Below, one piece after another: positions 6,475-9,733 of a stretch of DNA of 9,733 bases. The stretch's first letter is position 1; the number at the start of each line of letters is the position of its first letter. The notes beneath the pieces were generated by a model. That model searched no databases and was not told where the DNA came from. It saw only the letters and a list, made by a program, of their open reading frames with translations. Source of the stretch: Polaromonas sp. (GTDB lineage: Bacteria > Pseudomonadota > Gammaproteobacteria > Burkholderiales > Burkholderiaceae_C); assembly GCA_014376885.1 (NCBI GenBank), contig JACMQR010000031.1, positions 1-9,733 of the forward strand, read 5' to 3'. Made by a program: the position numbers and the translations under genes.

Positions 6475-7239
6475 ATGGGCACTACAACGAATTTGAGTTT
6501 GCTGCAGGCGTTCGATGCGCTGCTGCAACCGGCGCGCTTCAAGGACTACGGCCCCAACGGCCTGCAGGTCGAAGGAAAGCTGCAGGTTCGCCGCATCGTC
6601 TCTGGGGTGACGGCCAGCCGGGCGTTGATCGAGGCGGCCATTGGCGCCCAGGCCGATGCCATCTTTGTGCACCACGGGCTTTTCTGGCGCGGCCAGGATG
6701 GCTGCGTGACGGGCTGGATGAAGCAGCGCCTGGCCCTGCTGCTGGCCCACGACATCAACCTGTTCGCCTACCACTTGCCGCTCGATGCCCATCCCCAACT
6801 GGGTAACAATGCCCAGCTGGGCGCGCAACTGGGCCTGGCAGCCCGCAGTTTTTTCGGCGAGCAGGCATTGGGATGCCTTGGCGGGCGAACCGATGGCGGC
6901 TGCTTTGCCGCAGCCAGCGACCTGGTTCTTCACCTTGAAAAGACATTGAAAAGGCCTGTAGTGCAGGTAGGGCCTTCAGACAAAGCTATCAAAACCATAG
7001 CTTGGTGCAGTGGCGGCGCGCAAGGCTATTTCGAGGCTGCGATTGCCGCCGGCGCCGATGCCTTCATCACCGGCGAGATTTCGGAGCCGCAGGCGCACTG
7101 CGCGCGCGAAATGAACGTCGTGTTCATCGCCTGCGGCCACCATGCTTCCGAGCGCTACGGCGCGCCAGCGGCGGCTGGGCATGTGGCGGACCAGTTCGGC
7201 CTGGACCACCAGTTCATCGAGATCGACAACCCCGCATGA
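6475..7239 (+). CDS. Nif3-like dinuclear metal centre protein (YbgI/DUF34 family)
   Basis: This 254-residue protein belongs to the widespread Nif3/YbgI family, toroidal hexamers with a two-metal site; the biochemical role is not firmly established (hydrolase or metal-related functions have been proposed). The metal ligands expected from E. coli YbgI are present: FVHHG (His66, His67), LPLDAH (Asp104) and GHHASE (His222, Glu226). DYGPNGLQVEG (about 24-34) and AWCSGGAQGYF (about 176-186) are further family motifs. The start at 6475 fits the family length. Residues 170-176 are encoded by a perfect palindrome (6983-7003) that includes a rare ATA codon. The stop overlaps the pdxA start (ATGA), so the two are probably co-translated. 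Confidence 0.94.
   Translation: MGTTTNLSLLQAFDALLQPARFKDYGPNGLQVEGKLQVRRIVSGVTASRALIEAAIGAQADAIFVHHGLFWRGQDGCVTGWMKQRLALLLAHDINLFAYHLPLDAHPQLGNNAQLGAQLGLAARSFFGEQALGCLGGRTDGGCFAAASDLVLHLEKTLKRPVVQVGPSDKAIKTIAWCSGGAQGYFEAAIAAGADAFITGEISEPQAHCAREMNVVFIACGHHASERYGAPAAAGHVADQFGLDHQFIEIDNPA
6983..7003. repeat. AAGCTAT-N7-ATAGCTT palindrome inside the Nif3-like gene
   Basis: A perfect 7-bp inverted repeat (6983-6989 with 6997-7003) flanks a 7-nt loop, CAAAACC. It is AT-rich in a GC-rich gene, encodes KAIKTIA in frame and keeps the conserved AWC motif that follows. The geometry matches the palindrome at 1498-1514 upstream of hisI. Confidence 0.6.
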
Positions 7240-8300
7240 GCCGCCCACCTCGTCCCTTGCTCATCACCATGGGCGACGCGGCCGGCATCGGCCCGGAAAT
7301 CATCGCGAAGGCGTTTTGCGCCGCGCCGCAGGAACTTGCCGGTTGCGTGGTCGTTGGCGACACCGCCACGCTGCGCCGCGCCGCTGCCCTGGTAGCTTTT
7401 CAAAGCGGAAAACCAGCGCTGCCGGTGGCCCAGCTCGGTGCGCTCGACGCCTGGCAGTCCGTTCCGGCCAACTGCATGGGAGTGCTCCAGAAGTGCGCGC
7501 TGCCGGTCCCGCCGCCGTTCGGGCGCATCAGTGGGTTGTCGGGCCAGGCCGCCGCCGACTGCATTGTCTGGGCGGCCCGCACGGTCTTGGCGGGCCAAGC
7601 CGCCGCCATGGTGACAGCGCCGATCCACAAGGAAGCGCTGCTCGCGGCGGGCGGCTGGGCCGCCCGTTTTCCCGGCCACACCGAAATGCTGCAGGCCGAG
7701 GCAGCCAATTTCCTCGGCAAGCCGGCAAACCTGGTTCCCGTGCGCATGATGCTGGCCAACCAGGAGCTTAAAACGGTTCTGGTCAGCATTCACCTGTCGC
7801 TCAGAAACGCCATAGAAGCGGTCACTTATGACAACGTGCTGCAGACCCTGCGAATTGCGCACCGCGCAGTGGCCGCCGGCCAGGCGCGCTTGCCGCGCAT
7901 TGCCGTGGCCGGGCTCAATCCCCACGCGGGCGAGGGCGGGCGGTTTGGCACTGAAGAGCAGGCCATCATCGCGCCGGCCATCGCTGCGGCGGTGAAGGAA
8001 GGAATCGACGCGCACGGCCCGTTTGCACCCGACACGGTTTTCATGCGCGCGCGCAATACGCCTGCCAAACCAGGCGAGTTCGACGTGGTGGTGGCGATGT
8101 ACCACGATCAGGGCCTGATTCCGGTCAAGTACCTTGGCGTGGAGCAGGGGGTTAACGTCACCCTCGGACTGCCGCTGGTGCGCACCAGTCCGGACCACGG
8201 CACCGCGTTTGACATCGCCGGCACGGCAAAGGCCGACGCCTCAAGCCTGCTGGCTGCCATCCGCATGGCCAGAACCTGGCCGGCCGAACCGCTGCGGTGA
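7236..8300 (+). CDS. pdxA: 4-hydroxythreonine-4-phosphate dehydrogenase PdxA
   Basis: PdxA oxidises 4-phosphohydroxy-L-threonine with NAD in the DXP-dependent pyridoxal phosphate pathway, feeding PdxJ. The 354-residue product has the N-terminal LLITMGDAAGIGPE motif, TAPIHKEAL (His131), FPGHTE (His148), LVSIHLSLR (His186), LNPHAGEGG (His230) and AMYHDQGLIPVK (His290). The last three His match the metal ligands of E. coli PdxA (His166, 211, 266). The family usually has GDPAGIGPE; here the Pro is Ala. The true start is ATG 7236, overlapping the nif3 stop; in-frame sequence upstream lies inside nif3. An AT-rich, palindromic patch (7395-7406) falls in the variable region near residue 55. The gene converges with mscL; a T6 run follows the stop, but no proper terminator stem is visible. 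Confidence 0.96.
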   Translation: MSRPPRPLLITMGDAAGIGPEIIAKAFCAAPQELAGCVVVGDTATLRRAAALVAFQSGKPALPVAQLGALDAWQSVPANCMGVLQKCALPVPPPFGRISGLSGQAAADCIVWAARTVLAGQAAAMVTAPIHKEALLAAGGWAARFPGHTEMLQAEAANFLGKPANLVPVRMMLANQELKTVLVSIHLSLRNAIEAVTYDNVLQTLRIAHRAVAAGQARLPRIAVAGLNPHAGEGGRFGTEEQAIIAPAIAAAVKEGIDAHGPFAPDTVFMRARNTPAKPGEFDVVVAMYHDQGLIPVKYLGVEQGVNVTLGLPLVRTSPDHGTAFDIAGTAKADASSLLAAIRMARTWPAEPLR

Positions 8301-8389
8301 CGTTTTTTAAAGAGTAGCAATACCGCGCTGTGAATGCTTGCCCGCGCGGCGGGTGCAATTGCATGGCTTGCCTGCGTCGCCGCCAGCGC

Positions 8390-8821
8390 CTACCGTTTCA
8401 AACTGTCACGGATTTCCCGAAGCAGCACGATGTCTTCGGCGGGCGCGACAGGCGCAGCGGTCGCGGTGATCACCGCGCGGCGCTTTAGCCGGTTGATTTG
8501 CTTGACCATCAAAAAAATGATGAACGCCAGAATGGCAAAGTTCACGGCGACCGTGATGAAATTGCCATAGGCAAACACCGGAACCCCGGCTTTTTTAAGC
8601 GCGTCCAGCGTTGTCGCAATGCCCGGTGGCACGGCGCCAAGAATGATGAACAGGTTTGAAAAGTCCAGCTTGCCCACGACCGCGCCCACGATGGGCAGGA
8701 TCAGGTCGCTGACGACCGAATCGACTATCTTGCCGAAAGCCGCGCCGATGATCACGCCAACTGCCAGGTCGATGACATTGCCTTTGACGGCGAATTCCCG
8801 GAATTCCTGCACCATCGTCAT
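8390..8821 (-). CDS. mscL: Large-conductance mechanosensitive channel MscL
   Basis: MscL is a homopentameric inner-membrane channel that opens under high membrane tension and releases solutes during osmotic downshock. The 143-residue product has the N-terminal amphipathic helix ([13 protein letters not shown]), TM1 (about 16-45, [20 protein letters not shown]), a periplasmic loop, TM2 (about 85-108, [20 protein letters not shown]) and the C-terminal bundle helix ([15 protein letters not shown]). I chose the ATG whose A is at 8821 because AAAGGGG lies 6 nt upstream on the - strand; a second ATG two codons later is possible. A longer in-frame version reaching 8947 would add residues unlike MscL. 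A CATAAT box at 8882-8887 is a likely -10. It ends in TAG. Confidence 0.96.
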   Translation of the reverse strand: MTMVQEFREFAVKGNVIDLAVGVIIGAAFGKIVDSVVSDLILPIVGAVVGKLDFSNLFIILGAVPPGIATTLDALKKAGVPVFAYGNFITVAVNFAILAFIIFLMVKQINRLKRRAVITATAAPVAPAEDIVLLREIRDSLKR

Positions 8822-8881
8822 TTTTTTCCCCTTTGTGAACGCGGTTGCGTGGCCGGGCGTTGCTTGAAGCTGACACGCCTG

Positions 8882-8887
8882 ATTATG
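8882..8887 (-). promoter_or_regulatory. Candidate -10 box for mscL
   Basis: Read on the - strand the bases are CATAAT (5 of 6 to consensus), about 61 nt before the mscL start. No strong -35 is seen. It lies in the 261-bp divergent region shared with petA. Confidence 0.4.
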
Positions 8888-9022
8888 CCGTTCCGGCCTG
8901 GGCTTGCAGATTTTCGGCATGGCCGGAGGTTCCATGGACCGGGCCAATCCGCAGCGAAAAATCAGCCGCGCCGCAAGACCTTAAAGCGCCAAAACGCTGG
9001 CAAAAACCATTTCTTACTCCAG

Positions 9023-9028
9023 TACAAT
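9023..9028 (+). promoter_or_regulatory. Candidate -10 box for petA
   Basis: TACAAT stands in an AT-rich patch upstream of petA. Initiation would fall near 9035, giving a leader of about 48 nt. A -35 match is poor (CTGGCA at 8997-9002 is 20 bp away). It is followed within 5 bp by a 15-bp palindrome. Confidence 0.5.
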
Positions 9029-9032
9029 ATAG

Positions 9033-9047
9033 GGTTAAAAATTAACC
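9033..9047. promoter_or_regulatory. Palindrome at the predicted petA start (possible operator)
   Basis: GGTTAAAAATTAACC is a perfect 6-bp inverted repeat around AAA. It covers the expected transcription start for the TACAAT box. Its position suits a repressor site or a 5'-end mRNA hairpin. No known regulator can be named from the sequence. Confidence 0.4.
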
Positions 9048-9082
9048 ACTCCTGTTTCAAGCCAGTTCTTGAAGGATTTTCA

Positions 9083-9709
9083 ATGACTCAAGCAAGCGTA
9101 ATGGACGCGCCGAAGGGCGCGCCCATCGATAAAGACAAAAGAAACTGGATCGTGGCCACCTGCGCCGTTGGCGGGGCCGGAGTGGCCGCCGTAGCCGTGC
9201 CGTTCATCAGCACCTTTCAGCCCTCAGAGCGCGCCAAAGCCACCGGCGCTGCGGTCGAGGTTGACATCTCCGCATTGAAGCCGGGTGAAAAAATGACCGT
9301 GGAATGGCGCGGCAAGCCGGTCTGGATCGTCAAGCGCACGCCGGAGCAGCTGGCATCGCTGGCGCAGGTCGACGGCCTGCTGGCCGATGCGAAATCCGAG
9401 CGCAAGCTGCCCGAGTGGACGCCCGAATATGCCCGTAACGAGACCCGCTCCATCAAGGCTGACACCTTGGTGGTAGTGGGCATTTGCCCCCACCTCGGAT
9501 GCTCGCCATCTGACAAGTTCCAGACCGGTGCACAGGCGTCGCTGCCTGACGATTGGCATGGCGGCTTCTTGTGTCCCTGCCATGGCTCGACATTCGATCT
9601 GGCGGGCCGCGTTTACAAAAACAAGCCCTCTCCAGACAACCTTGAGGTCCCGCCGCACATGTACTTGTCAGATGCAAGGCTTTTGATCGGCCAGGACAAA
9701 AAGGCCTGA
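9083..9709 (+). CDS. petA: Ubiquinol-cytochrome c reductase Rieske iron-sulfur subunit PetA
   Basis: This is the Rieske protein of cytochrome bc1, which passes electrons from ubiquinol to cytochrome c1 at the periplasmic face of the inner membrane. The 208-residue product has an N-terminal anchor (about 22-44) preceded by DKDKRNWIV, a twin-arginine-like motif with Lys-Arg in place of Arg-Arg. The 2Fe-2S ligands are in CPHLGC (Cys135, His137) and CPCHGS (Cys164, His167), with Cys140 and Cys166 as the structural disulfide. The first motif is usually CTHLGC; here Thr is Pro. Start 9083 has GAAGGA (9071-9076) 6 nt upstream; an open frame reaching back to 8849 is promoter and leader. petB and petC probably follow beyond the edge. 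Confidence 0.96.
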   Translation: MTQASVMDAPKGAPIDKDKRNWIVATCAVGGAGVAAVAVPFISTFQPSERAKATGAAVEVDISALKPGEKMTVEWRGKPVWIVKRTPEQLASLAQVDGLLADAKSERKLPEWTPEYARNETRSIKADTLVVVGICPHLGCSPSDKFQTGAQASLPDDWHGGFLCPCHGSTFDLAGRVYKNKPSPDNLEVPPHMYLSDARLLIGQDKKA

Positions 9710-9733
9710 GCTGCGGACGGCTGCATCCATCGA

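Noticed and set aside
7155..8198. Long antisense open frame across pdxA, and similar antisense frames elsewhere
   Set aside because: They are shadow frames typical of high-GC DNA; the encoded proteins show no recognisable family while the sense strand is clearly pdxA.
8289..8308. Intrinsic terminator after pdxA (CCGCTGCGG then T6)
   Set aside because: The palindrome has a 1-nt centre, so only about 3 bp can pair in a real hairpin; the T-run alone is not enough.
8341..8362. CCCGC-GCG-GCGGG hairpin and GCAATTGC palindrome in the pdxA-mscL gap
   Set aside because: Short and without T-tracts; expected at this GC content.
8849..9082. Upstream extension of petA to 8849, overlapping the mscL promoter region
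   Set aside because: It lacks Rieske similarity and has no ribosome site; GAAGGA at 9071-9076 fixes the start at 9083.

Overview
This window reads as a chromosomal housekeeping stretch from a high-GC betaproteobacterium, most likely a member of the Burkholderiales and probably Comamonadaceae (Polaromonas/Rhodoferax/Acidovorax type). The basis is the protein flavour, the gene order (his genes, DUF4870-type membrane gene, HIT gene, tatABC, DegS-like protease, Nif3-like gene, then petA) and GC-rich intergenic hairpin repeats of a kind I associate with that family. The genus is inferred, not proven.

Layout. The + strand from 1 to 4972 is one co-directional block: the 3' part of hisA (with an in-frame amber codon at 44-46), a 228-bp gap filled with hairpins, hisF, hisI, hisE, a small DUF4870/Tic20-like membrane protein, a HIT-family nucleotide-binding protein, then tatA, tatB and tatC. 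A convergent membrane-anchored HtrA/DegS-like serine protease lies on the - strand at 5114-6280. A divergent + strand pair follows: a Nif3/YbgI-like protein and pdxA, which overlap by 4 bp. mscL is on the - strand (8390-8821), convergent with pdxA. petA, the Rieske iron-sulfur protein of the cytochrome bc1 complex, starts at 9083; petB and petC would be expected just past the right edge.

How the genes work together. HisA, HisF, HisI and HisE carry out consecutive or linked steps of histidine biosynthesis from phosphoribosyl-ATP to imidazole glycerol phosphate. TatABC forms the twin-arginine translocase, and PetA at the far end of the window has the N-terminus of a likely Tat substrate. The DegS-like protease is probably envelope quality control. 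PdxA belongs to pyridoxal phosphate synthesis and MscL is the osmotic safety valve.

No new multi-gene system is visible; the gene content is ordinary. The points worth a second look are small-scale: the amber codon inside an otherwise intact hisA; an in-frame hisI-TAG-hisE junction; dispersed hairpin repeats at 450-617 and 3561-3615; two GCTAT-N7-ATAGC palindromes, one inside the Nif3 coding sequence; -10-like boxes at identical spacing before hisI and nif3 that suggest leaderless mRNAs; a 15-bp palindrome at the predicted petA transcription start; and a variant Tat motif and cluster-loop residue in PetA.
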